In this document: positions 1 to 5,594 of the stretch, piece by piece | How positions within the stretch are numbered: the stretch's first letter is position 1 | Layout of the letters: each line of letters starts with the position of its first letter | Source: Myxococcales bacterium | Lineage (GTDB): Bacteria; Myxococcota; Myxococcia; Myxococcales; Anaeromyxobacteraceae | Length of the DNA stretch: 7,980 nt | Assembly (NCBI GenBank): GCA_021779335.1 | Contig: JAJYAW010000115.1 | Coordinates: 1 to 7,980 of the forward strand | Direction: 5' to 3' | Made by a program: the position numbers and the translations under genes | Notes under the pieces: generated by a model | The model's input: the letters and a program-made list of their open reading frames with translations, nothing else | Database searches by the model: none | Told to the model about the DNA's origin: nothing

Positions 1-334
1 GCGGCGCCGGCGCCTTGGCGGCGGGCCGGGCGGCGAGGTCGTGCTCGCCCGAGGGCTCGAGCTGGAAGTCGTCCCAGTGCTCGTCCCGCGCGGCGGGCCG
101 GTCCGGCAGCAGCTCGCCGGGGCTGATCTGGCGGGAGACGGAGGGCGGCGCCGGCGGCGCGGCGGGCGGCCGGCCGGCGGCGAGCCGGTCCGGCACCGGC
201 AGCTCCGGCACCGGGAGGTTCGGGTCGTCGTCGAAGAGCGGGAGCGCCGTGCCGCAGGTCGCGCAGCGGGCGCGCTTGTCCTTGGGGCGCGGCACGGTGG
301 TGCCGCAGCGGACGCAGCTGACGGTCGGGTTCAT
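1..334 (-). CDS. zinc-ribbon domain protein, N-terminal part (runs off left edge)
   Basis: The reverse strand reads open from an ATG at 334-332 to the window edge, about 111 codons, with almost all third positions G or C. The protein begins MNPTVSCVRCGTTVPRP and has two Cys pairs, C7-V-R-C10 and C24-A-T-C27, forming a short N-terminal zinc ribbon of the MJ0042/zinc-finger type. After it comes an acidic, Pro/Ala-rich low-complexity stretch (about residues 33-110) without recognisable fold. Myxobacterial proteins with this layout often carry a further domain downstream, but that part lies outside the window, so the function cannot be called. The ATG is chosen because the ribbon starts seven residues later, as is usual. 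No clear Shine-Dalgarno is visible; a possible leader of about 10-20 nt follows the promoter at 353-381. The gene is divergent from the histidine kinase. The coding call is fairly sure; the role is unknown. Confidence 0.75.
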   Translation of the reverse strand, partial: MNPTVSCVRCGTTVPRPKDKRARCATCGTALPLFDDDPNLPVPELPVPDRLAAGRPPAAPPAPPSVSRQISPGELLPDRPAARDEHWDDFQLEPSGEHDLAARPAAKAPAP

Positions 335-352
335 GGTGGAGATCGGGCACCC

Positions 353-381
353 ATCCTACACCCCGCCGGGGTTCGGACCAA
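353..381 (-). promoter_or_regulatory. possible sigma70-type promoter of the zinc-ribbon gene
   Basis: On the minus strand TTGGTC (381-376) and TAGGAT (358-353) are separated by exactly 17 bases, about 18 bases upstream of the ATG at 334. The -35 matches TTGACA at three of six positions and the -10 matches TATAAT at four of six. The spacer holds a small inverted repeat, ACCCC-GCC-GGGGT (360-372), which could be an operator. This is pattern matching in a GC-rich background, so it is tentative. Confidence 0.3.
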
Positions 382-478
382 GATTGCTGCAGCCGGCGCT
401 CCAACCCGCAGGGGTGCGCCAAAGCACCGCCGGAGAGGTGCGTCGTCCAGGGGCTATCCTTCCGGGTGACAAGAAATT

Positions 479-505
479 CGCCTCTCGCGCGACGCGCGAG
501 GGGCG
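479..505. repeat. strong inverted repeat / leader hairpin ahead of the kinase gene
   Basis: Bases 479-490 pair with 494-505 around a 3-nt loop (GAC): 12 base pairs, one of them a G-T wobble. The element ends about 30 nt before the kinase ATG and about 20 nt before its Shine-Dalgarno. No T-run follows, so it is not a classical terminator. It could be a protein-binding dyad controlling the kinase operon or a structured 5' leader. The core is CG-alternating, which raises the odds of a chance palindrome in this genome. Confidence 0.5.
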
Positions 506-536
506 CGCGGGTGAGCCACCGTCCGAGGGAGGGGCC

Positions 537-2234
537 ATGGCCAACAGCGCTCCAGACCGACGTGGCGAGGGACCCGTGACGCGCCTGGCGCGCGCCGCGG
601 CGCGCGACCTCGCGGCGGACGTCGGCTTCGAGATCCCGTGGCGGGAGCGGCTCTCCACCCGGCTGCTCGGCTTCGTGGGCCTGGCGGTGCTCGGCGTCAT
701 CGCAGCCCTCTTCGCGGCCGAGCTCGGCGTGGAGCGCCAGCTGCTGGCCCAGGCCACCGCCGAGTCGGAGCTGCTCTCCGACACGGTGCGGCTCGCGCTC
801 CACCGCACCATGCTGCAGGACCGCCGGGCCGACGCCTACCAGATCATGGAGGACGTGGCGCGGCAGCCCGGCATCGACCGGCTCCGGCTCATCGACGGCA
901 CCGGGCGCATCGCCTTCTCCACCGCGCCGGGCGAGGTCGGGCAGGTGGTGCCGCGGGCCGACGCCGCCTGCGCCCCCTGCCACGCCGGAGGCCAGCCGCT
1001 GCGGCAGCTCGCCGAGTCCGGCCGCAGCCGCCTCCACCAGGGGCGCGGCGGGCGGGTGGTCGGGGTGGTCACGCCCCTCTACAACGAGACGGCCTGCGCC
1101 GCCGCGGCCTGCCACGCCCACGGCGAGGGGCGCGCCGTGCTCGGCCTGCTCGACGTGGAGCTGTCCACCGCCCGGCTCGACGCGGCCACCGCGGCCTTCC
1201 GCTGGAAGGCGCTGGGCGCGTCGGCGCTGGCCGCCATGCTGCTCGGGCTGGCCTTCTGGGGCTTCACCCGGCGTCACGTGGTGCGGCCGGTGGGCGCGCT
1301 GGTGGCGGCCGCCCACCGGGTGGGGCGCGAGGACCTCGAGGCCGAGGTGCCGGAGACCTTCGAGGGCGAGCTGGGGCTGCTGGCCGGCGCCTTCAACGCC
1401 ATGACCCGGTCGCTGCGGGCGGCCCGGGCCGACCTGCAGGCGCTGCTGGACCGGCTGGAGCAGCGGGTGGCCGAGCGGACCGACCAGCTGGCCGCCACGC
1501 GCGACGACCTGGTGCGGAGCGAGAAGCTGGCGTCGCTGGGGAAGCTCTCGGCGGCCATCGCCCACGAGATCAACAACCCCATCTCCGGCATCATGACCTT
1601 CGCCCGGCTCATCGCGCGCACCCTGGAGCAGGGGGCGCCGGACGACGCCACCCGCCGCACCATGCTGCGCAACCTGCGGCTGGTGGAGCGCGAGAGCGAG
1701 CGCTGCAGCGACGTGGTGCGCAACCTGCTCGACTTCGCGCACGAGCGGCCGCTGGCGGTGGCCGAGCTCTCGCCCGACGCGGTGGTGGAGGACGCCCTGC
1801 AGCTCGTGCACAGCCAGCTCCAGCTCCAGGGGGTGGTGCTGACGCGCCGCCTGGGCGGGCCGCCGCGCACGCTGGGCGACTTCGGGCTGCTGCGCCAGGC
1901 CTGCGTCAACGTCCTCATGAACGCCTGCGAGGCCATGCCCTTCGAGGGGAGGCTGGTGGTGGAGACGGCGCTGGTGGAGGAGGGGCGCGAGGTCGAGCTG
2001 TCCTTCCAGGACTCCGGCCCGGGCATCCCCAGGGAGCGCCTGGCCCGGGTCTTCGACCCGTTCTTCAGCACCAAGGCGGGCGGCGCCGGCCTGGGCCTCT
2101 CGGTGGTGCACGGCATCGTCCAGCAGCACGGCGGCCGCGTCCTCATCGAGAGCGAGCCGGGCCGCGGCACCCGGGTGGCGCTGCGCCTGCCGGTGCGCCG
2201 CCGCGAGGAGCCCCCGCCGGGCGCGGCCGGGTGA
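537..2234 (+). CDS. membrane sensor histidine kinase with heme c-type motifs in the periplasmic loop
   Basis: A 565-aa sensor kinase that autophosphorylates on His and passes phosphate to a response regulator, most likely the one encoded at 2783. Domains in order: cytoplasmic N-terminus (1-40), TM1 (about 41-62), periplasmic sensor region (63-225), TM2 (about 226-243), HAMP (about 245-297), coiled coil (about 298-330), HisKA with HEINNP at 343-348, and HATPase. The HATPase shows the N box with N458 and N462, DSGPG at 492-496, FDPFFSTK at 506-513 and GAGLGLS at 516-522. The sensor region carries C145-A-P-C148-H149 and C187-(X4)-C192-H193, both possible covalent heme c sites, so it may sense redox state or a gas. 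The start at 537 follows GGGAGGGG (527-534). The open frame continues further upstream, but that stretch crosses the divergent promoter region and is not coding-like. The archaemetzincin gene starts 9 nt downstream. Kinase identity is near certain; heme binding is inferred. Confidence 0.95.
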   Translation: MANSAPDRRGEGPVTRLARAAARDLAADVGFEIPWRERLSTRLLGFVGLAVLGVIAALFAAELGVERQLLAQATAESELLSDTVRLALHRTMLQDRRADAYQIMEDVARQPGIDRLRLIDGTGRIAFSTAPGEVGQVVPRADAACAPCHAGGQPLRQLAESGRSRLHQGRGGRVVGVVTPLYNETACAAAACHAHGEGRAVLGLLDVELSTARLDAATAAFRWKALGASALAAMLLGLAFWGFTRRHVVRPVGALVAAAHRVGREDLEAEVPETFEGELGLLAGAFNAMTRSLRAARADLQALLDRLEQRVAERTDQLAATRDDLVRSEKLASLGKLSAAIAHEINNPISGIMTFARLIARTLEQGAPDDATRRTMLRNLRLVERESERCSDVVRNLLDFAHERPLAVAELSPDAVVEDALQLVHSQLQLQGVVLTRRLGGPPRTLGDFGLLRQACVNVLMNACEAMPFEGRLVVETALVEEGREVELSFQDSGPGIPRERLARVFDPFFSTKAGGAGLGLSVVHGIVQQHGGRVLIESEPGRGTRVALRLPVRRREEPPPGAAG

Positions 2235-2243
2235 CGGGGATGA

Positions 2244-2786
2244 ATGGAGCCCATCTTCGTATGGTGGATCGGTGAGCGGGCGCCGGAGGAGGCGGTGATG
2301 GCGCAGGTGCGCCGCCGCCTGGCCGACGCCTTCGGCCGCCAGGCCCTGCCCTGGGAGGCGCCGGCGCGGCCGCACGGCACGCTCGACCCGGCGCGGCGGC
2401 AGCACGCCTCCGGCACGATGCTGCGCTGGCTCCTCGAGGCCGGCCCGGCCGAGGGCAAGGTGCTGGGCGTCACCGACCAGGACCTGTTCATCCCCATCCT
2501 CACCTACGTCTTCGGCGAGGCCCAGCTCGGCGGCAAGGCGGCGGTCTGCTCGACGGCGCGCCTGGCCGAGGGGGTGGAGCTGGTCGGCCGCGGCCTGCTC
2601 GCCGAGCGGCTCGCCAAGGAGGCGGTCCACGAGGTGGGCCACGCCTTCGGCCTGCACCACTGCGACACCCCCGCCTGCGTCATGGGCCGGTCGGCCGGCC
2701 TGCGCGGCGTGGACGAGAAGTCCCATCTGCTCTGCAACGTCTGCCGGCAGCGGCTTCACCAGCCGCCGGCGAGGAGAGTCCCATGA
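2244..2786 (+). CDS. amzA: archaemetzincin-family zinc metalloprotease
   Basis: A 180-aa protein of the archaemetzincin family (peptidase family M54), cytosolic by appearance because no signal peptide or membrane segment is visible. The catalytic HEXXHXXGXXH motif is at 129-139: zinc ligands H129, H133 and H139, catalytic base E130. C140, C145, C164 and C167 follow in the family pattern and would bind a second, structural zinc. M147 sits in the C-X-M position typical of the family. The strand region GVTDQDLFIP (75-84) to STARL (103-107) is also characteristic. Length is normal and all key residues are intact, so it should be active. The start is placed at 2244 because MEPIFVWWIG forms the expected first strand, although the Shine-Dalgarno is weak. 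It begins 9 nt after the kinase and its TGA overlaps the regulator ATG (ATGA), so it is cotranscribed with a two-component pair. Its substrate is unknown; bacterial members have no established role that I know of. Confidence 0.92.
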   Translation: MEPIFVWWIGERAPEEAVMAQVRRRLADAFGRQALPWEAPARPHGTLDPARRQHASGTMLRWLLEAGPAEGKVLGVTDQDLFIPILTYVFGEAQLGGKAAVCSTARLAEGVELVGRGLLAERLAKEAVHEVGHAFGLHHCDTPACVMGRSAGLRGVDEKSHLLCNVCRQRLHQPPARRVP

Positions 2787-4195
2787 GCGCCGAGCGCACC
2801 TCCATCCTGGTGGTGGACGACGAGGAGATCGTCCGCGAGTCGCTGGGCGGCTGGCTGGAGAAGGACGGCTACCAGGTGGAGTCGGTGGCCGACGGCCCGG
2901 CCGCGGTGGCCCGGCTGCGCGCCCGCCCCTGGTCGATCCTGGTGTGCGACCTGAAGATGCCCGGCATGGACGGGCTCCAGGTGCTGGAGGCGGCCAGGCA
3001 GCTGCAGCCGGACCTGGCGGTGGTGATCATGACGGCCTACGCCACGGTCGACACCGCGGTGGCGGCCATGAAGCTCGGGGCCTACGACTACCTGATGAAG
3101 CCGTTCGACCCCGAGGAGCTGTCGCTCATGATGCAGAAGATCGTGGCGCAGCAGGGCCTGGTGCGGGAGAACGCCGTGCTGCGGCAGGCGCTGGAGAAGC
3201 AGTACGGCTTCCGCGATCTCTACTCCAAGAGCCCGGGCATGCAGGCGGTCTTCGAGCTGGCCCGCTCGGCGGCCCGCAGCAGCTCCACCATCCTCATCCT
3301 GGGGGAGTCGGGCACCGGCAAGGAGGTGCTGGCCCGCGCCGTCCACGCCGAGAGCCCCCGCGCCGCCGCCCCCTTCGTGGAGGTCTCCTGCGCCGCGCTC
3401 ACCGAGAGCCTCCTCGAGTCGGAGCTCTTCGGCCACGAGCGGGGCTCCTTCACCGGCGCCACGGCACGGCGCAAGGGCAAGTTCGAGGCCGCCAACGGCG
3501 GCACGCTCTTCCTCGACGAGGTGGGCGACGTCGGCCCGAAGCTGCAGCTCGACCTGCTGCGCGTGCTCCAGGAGCGCCGCTTCCAGCGCATCGGCGGCAA
3601 CGAGACCATCGAGGTGGACGTCCGCATCATCGCCGCCACCAACAAGGACCTGAAGAAGGCCGTGGCCTCGGGCGCCTTCCGCGAGGACCTCTTCTACCGG
3701 CTCAACGTCATCCCCATCACGCTGCCGCCGCTGCGCGAGCGCAGGGAGGACATCCCGCTGCTGACCGACCGCTTCCTGGAGCGGCTCTCGGTCGAGCTCA
3801 AGAAGCCGGTCGAGGGGCTGACCTCGGAGGCCATGGAGGCGCTCCTGGCGCAGCCCTGGCGCGGCAACGTGCGCGAGCTGCGCAACGTCCTCGAGCGGGG
3901 CGCGGTGGTGGCGCGCACCCCGGTCATCCAGCTCGCGGACCTGGGGCTGCCGCCGCCCGGCGCGCCGCCGCCGCCGGCCGCCGGCTCGCCCGGGGGCGGC
4001 CCGCTCCCCTCGCTCGACGAGGTGGAGAAGCGGCACATCGCCGCCGTGCTGGCCTCCACGGGCGGCAACGTGAGCGCCTCCGCCCGCGTGCTCGGCATCG
4101 ACCGGGTCACGCTCTACAACAAGATCCGCAAGTACTCGCTGCGCCGCGACGGCGAGCCCGAGGAGGCGGCCGGGACCACCGGCCACCAGGGCTGA
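2783..4195 (+). CDS. NtrC-family sigma54-dependent response regulator
   Basis: A 470-aa activator that, when phosphorylated, hydrolyses ATP to open sigma54 promoters. The receiver domain (1-125) has acidic D12/D13, phospho-acceptor D56, T84 and K106. A short linker follows (126-150). The AAA+ domain (about 151-380) shows Walker A GESGTGKE (174-181), the sigma54-contact loop GSFTGA (221-226; Ser instead of the commoner Ala at its second position), Walker B LFLDEVGD (242-249), the arginine region FREDLFYRLN (299-308) and WRGNVREL (359-366). A Pro/Gly-rich linker (388-408) leads to a Fis-type helix-turn-helix (about 412-455, with RVLGIDRVTLYNKIRKY). The start has a good Shine-Dalgarno, GAGGAG (2771-2776), and overlaps the metalloprotease stop. 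Partner kinase is probably the one at 537. Its likely target is the sigma54 promoter 255 bp downstream of its own stop codon. Family call is certain; the target is inference. Confidence 0.97.
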   Translation: MSAERTSILVVDDEEIVRESLGGWLEKDGYQVESVADGPAAVARLRARPWSILVCDLKMPGMDGLQVLEAARQLQPDLAVVIMTAYATVDTAVAAMKLGAYDYLMKPFDPEELSLMMQKIVAQQGLVRENAVLRQALEKQYGFRDLYSKSPGMQAVFELARSAARSSSTILILGESGTGKEVLARAVHAESPRAAAPFVEVSCAALTESLLESELFGHERGSFTGATARRKGKFEAANGGTLFLDEVGDVGPKLQLDLLRVLQERRFQRIGGNETIEVDVRIIAATNKDLKKAVASGAFREDLFYRLNVIPITLPPLRERREDIPLLTDRFLERLSVELKKPVEGLTSEAMEALLAQPWRGNVRELRNVLERGAVVARTPVIQLADLGLPPPGAPPPPAAGSPGGGPLPSLDEVEKRHIAAVLASTGGNVSASARVLGIDRVTLYNKIRKYSLRRDGEPEEAAGTTGHQG

Positions 4196-4230
4196 GGGCG
4201 GCCGGCGGCCGCACCCCTCAGCGGATCGAG

Positions 4231-4254
4231 CGCCCGGCCCTGGCAGGCCGGGCG
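4231..4254 (+). terminator. GC-rich hairpin, likely terminator of the kinase-protease-regulator operon
   Basis: CGCCCGGCC (4231-4239) pairs perfectly with GGCCGGGCG (4246-4254) around a 6-nt loop, 35 nt after the regulator stop codon. It is followed by the pyrimidine-rich TCGTCGTTCTC (4255-4265) rather than a true T tract. Position and stem strength favour transcription termination or 3'-end protection; the poor T-run keeps confidence moderate. Confidence 0.5.
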
Positions 4255-4267
4255 TCGTCGTTCTCAC

Positions 4268-4283
4268 CGGCCGGTGCCGGCCG
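4268..4283. repeat. perfect 7-bp palindromic inverted repeat in the regulatory region
   Basis: CGGCCGG (4268-4274) and CCGGCCG (4277-4283) flank a 2-bp TG spacer. It lies between the putative terminator and the sigma54 promoter, about 200 bp upstream of the predicted transcription start. It could be an activator site, but GC-only palindromes are common in such sequence. Confidence 0.35.
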
Positions 4284-4316
4284 CAGAGGCGACGCTGCAG
4301 TCCTCCACCTGCGCCA

Positions 4317-4362
4317 CCACGCCACGCCGTTGAGGGGTGTCGAGAACCTCCACGCCACGCCG
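4317..4362. repeat. exact 13-bp direct repeat, candidate enhancer (UAS) for the sigma54 promoter
   Basis: CCACGCCACGCCG occurs at 4317-4329 and again identically at 4350-4362, a 33-bp period that is close to three helical turns. Relative to the start site predicted from the sigma54 promoter (about 4476) the copies lie at about -159 to -147 and -126 to -114, a typical enhancer distance. This suggests same-face binding of two activator units. Repeat identity is seen directly; the function is inference. Confidence 0.45.
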
Positions 4363-4400
4363 CCCGTCGCCGGACCGCGCGCGGGCGCGCGATCGCCAGG

Positions 4401-4421
4401 AGCGCCCTGGATCCGGGCGCT
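4401..4421. promoter_or_regulatory. 21-bp dyad upstream of the sigma54 promoter, candidate activator site
   Basis: AGCGCCC (4401-4407) and GGGCGCT (4415-4421) are perfect inverted repeats around a 7-bp centre (TGGATCC), centred at 4411, about -65 from the predicted start site. Size and symmetry suit a dimeric Fis-type helix-turn-helix such as that of the upstream-encoded regulator. The position is nearer the promoter than most NtrC-type enhancers. An overlapping smaller repeat, CCAGG-N5-CCTGG (4396-4410), is also present. Confidence 0.4.
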
Positions 4422-4449
4422 TGGCGGCCGGGCGGCGTCGGATGGCCGG

Positions 4450-4465
4450 TGGCCTCATCCTCGCA
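4450..4465 (+). promoter_or_regulatory. sigma54 (-24/-12) promoter of the redox operon
   Basis: TGGCCTCATCCTCGCA matches the consensus TGGCACG-N4-TTGCW at the invariant GG (4451-4452) and GC (4463-4464), with exactly 10 bases between them. The leading T, the C after GG, the first T of the TTGC element and the final A also match. Predicted start is near 4476, just ahead of the GGAGG (4479-4483) serving the ATG at 4489, leaving a short leader with a usable Shine-Dalgarno. A sigma54-dependent activator gene sits immediately upstream. Promoter class and spacing are seen in the sequence; activity is inferred. Confidence 0.65.
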
Positions 4466-4488
4466 AGTGCTCGGGTGCGGAGGCTGGA

Positions 4489-4704
4489 ATGACCTGCCCG
4501 TACCTGAAAGAGGTCGCGATGGTCTTCTGCCGGGCCTGCCCGGTGAAGAAGCTCGTCCCGATCGATCACGTCACCACCGCCAGCCGCTGCGAGGGGGAGG
4601 CCTTCAAGAGCTGCCCGCTCTTCCAGGAGGCGCTGGCACGCATGGGACAGGCGGCGCTGGGGGACGACGCCCCGGCGCTGGCCAGGCCAGGAGGGAAATC
4701 ATGA
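4489..4704 (+). CDS. small cysteine-rich protein, possible metal or Fe-S binder
   Basis: A 71-aa protein, first gene of the redox operon. It has no signal peptide or membrane segment. Five cysteines lie in its first 42 residues: C3 (in MTCPYLKEV), C14 and C17 (CRAC), C34 and C42 (in KSCPLF); the C-terminal 25 residues are Ala-rich and probably disordered. C-P-Y-L and C-P-L-F form a pair of similar mini-motifs at each end of the Cys-rich part. The pattern suggests binding of a metal or Fe-S cluster in the cytoplasm. From memory, similar Cys-rich stretches occur beside or fused to GcvH-like domains in deltaproteobacteria, which would tie it to the GcvH-like gene at 6822; I cannot verify this here. 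The start has GGAGG (4479-4483) at good spacing. The stop overlaps the next start as ATGA. The coding call is firm; the function is unknown. Confidence 0.8.
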   Translation: MTCPYLKEVAMVFCRACPVKKLVPIDHVTTASRCEGEAFKSCPLFQEALARMGQAALGDDAPALARPGGKS

Positions 4705-5594
4705 GGCTCACGCGACGCAGCTTCATCCGGGTGGCCGGGGTCACCGCCGGCGGCACGCTGGCGCTGTCCGCCCAGGCGCGCCAGGGCTCCACCGCCGACG
4801 ACGACCGCCTGCCCGGGGTCCTCGTCGACACCACGCGCTGCGTGGGGTGCCGCGGCTGCGAGGCGGCCTGCGCCGAGGCCAACGACCTGCCGGCGCCGCC
4901 GGAGGGCGACCTCGCGAAGCTGGGGCGCCGCGACACGACCACCCGGGCCTTCACGGTGATCAACCGGACCGACGCGCCCGGCGGCGGCGACCGCTTCGGC
5001 AAGAAGCAGTGCATGCACTGCCTGGCGCCGGCCTGCGCCTCGGCCTGCCCGGTGCGGGCGCTCAACAAGCTGCCCACCGGCCCGGTCACCTACGACCCCT
5101 CCAAGTGCATGGGGTGCCGCTACTGCATGGTGGCCTGCCCCTTCGACGTGCCGCGCTACGAGTACGAGGCGCTGGCGCCGCGGGTGCGCAAGTGCACCTT
5201 CTGCGCCCCGCGCCAGGCCAGGGGGCTGCCCCCGGCCTGCGTCGAGGCCTGCCCGAGCGGGGCGCTCACCTTCGGCCGCCGCCACGAGCTGCTGGAGGAG
5301 GCCAAGCGGCGCATCTACGGCGAGCCCGACCGGTACGTGCACCGGGTCTACGGCGAGCACGAGGCGGGCGGGACGAGCTTCCTCTACGTCTCCGACGTCC
5401 CGTTCGAGCAGGTCGGCCTGCAGGCCGGCGTCCCCGAGAAGCCCTACCCGGAGCTGGTGGCCGGCGCGCTGGGCGCCCCGCCGCTCGTCATGACGCTCTG
5501 GCCGCCGCTGCTGATGGGGCTCTACGCCTTCTCCAAGCGGCGCGACGAGGTCGAGAGGCGCGAAGCCGACGGCAAGGAGGAGCACCATGGATAG
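4701..5594 (+). CDS. hybA: Tat-exported HybA-like ferredoxin subunit with four [4Fe-4S] clusters
   Basis: A 297-aa electron-transfer subunit that passes electrons between a membrane quinone protein and a periplasmic partner. The N-terminus has a twin-arginine signal, T4-R5-R6-S7-F8-I9-R10, followed by a hydrophobic stretch to about residue 24. Sixteen cysteines make four ferredoxin sets: C47/50/53/57, C104/107/112/116, C136/139/142/146 and C165/168/180/184, consistent with four cubane clusters. A single C-terminal hydrophobic helix (about 255-276) would anchor it in the membrane, as in HybA. Length is close to the family norm. The start has GGAGGG (4690-4695) and overlaps the preceding stop as ATGA; its own stop overlaps the HybB-like start by 8 bp. 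No hydrogenase subunit gene is nearby, so the name reflects family rather than a hydrogenase role. PhsB- or DmsB-like subunits are related alternatives, but Tat signal plus C-terminal anchor favours HybA. Confidence 0.92.
   Translation: MRLTRRSFIRVAGVTAGGTLALSAQARQGSTADDDRLPGVLVDTTRCVGCRGCEAACAEANDLPAPPEGDLAKLGRRDTTTRAFTVINRTDAPGGGDRFGKKQCMHCLAPACASACPVRALNKLPTGPVTYDPSKCMGCRYCMVACPFDVPRYEYEALAPRVRKCTFCAPRQARGLPPACVEACPSGALTFGRRHELLEEAKRRIYGEPDRYVHRVYGEHEAGGTSFLYVSDVPFEQVGLQAGVPEKPYPELVAGALGAPPLVMTLWPPLLMGLYAFSKRRDEVERREADGKEEHHG

Noticed and set aside
455..460. TATCCT as a -10 element for the kinase gene
   Set aside because: No acceptable -35 sequence lies 16-18 bases upstream, so a single four-of-six match was not enough.
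15..536. 174-residue N-terminal extension of the kinase frame
   Set aside because: The stretch is open only because of high GC; it is Ser/Arg/Gly-rich, lies opposite the zinc-ribbon gene and crosses the divergent promoter region. The ATG at 537 has a Shine-Dalgarno and gives the normal kinase layout.
1274..2503. 409-aa minus-strand open frame opposite the kinase
   Set aside because: Ser/Arg/Pro-rich antisense translation with no recognisable domain; the kinase HisKA and HATPase motifs are on the plus strand.
2756..4267. 503-aa minus-strand open frame opposite the response regulator
   Set aside because: Its translation is low-complexity His/Arg/Ala/Gly-rich with no motif, and it is the antisense shadow of a regulator with all catalytic motifs.
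4376..4391. CGCGCGC-GG-GCGCGCG inverted repeat
   Set aside because: It is simple alternating CG sequence, palindromic by composition, and is not strong evidence for a specific site.
2944..4488. long plus-strand frame running into the 71-aa Cys-rich gene
   Set aside because: It overlaps the regulator in another frame with Arg/Gly/Ala/His-rich junk, then crosses the terminator and sigma54 promoter. Only the part from the ATG at 4489 has a Shine-Dalgarno and a sensible protein.
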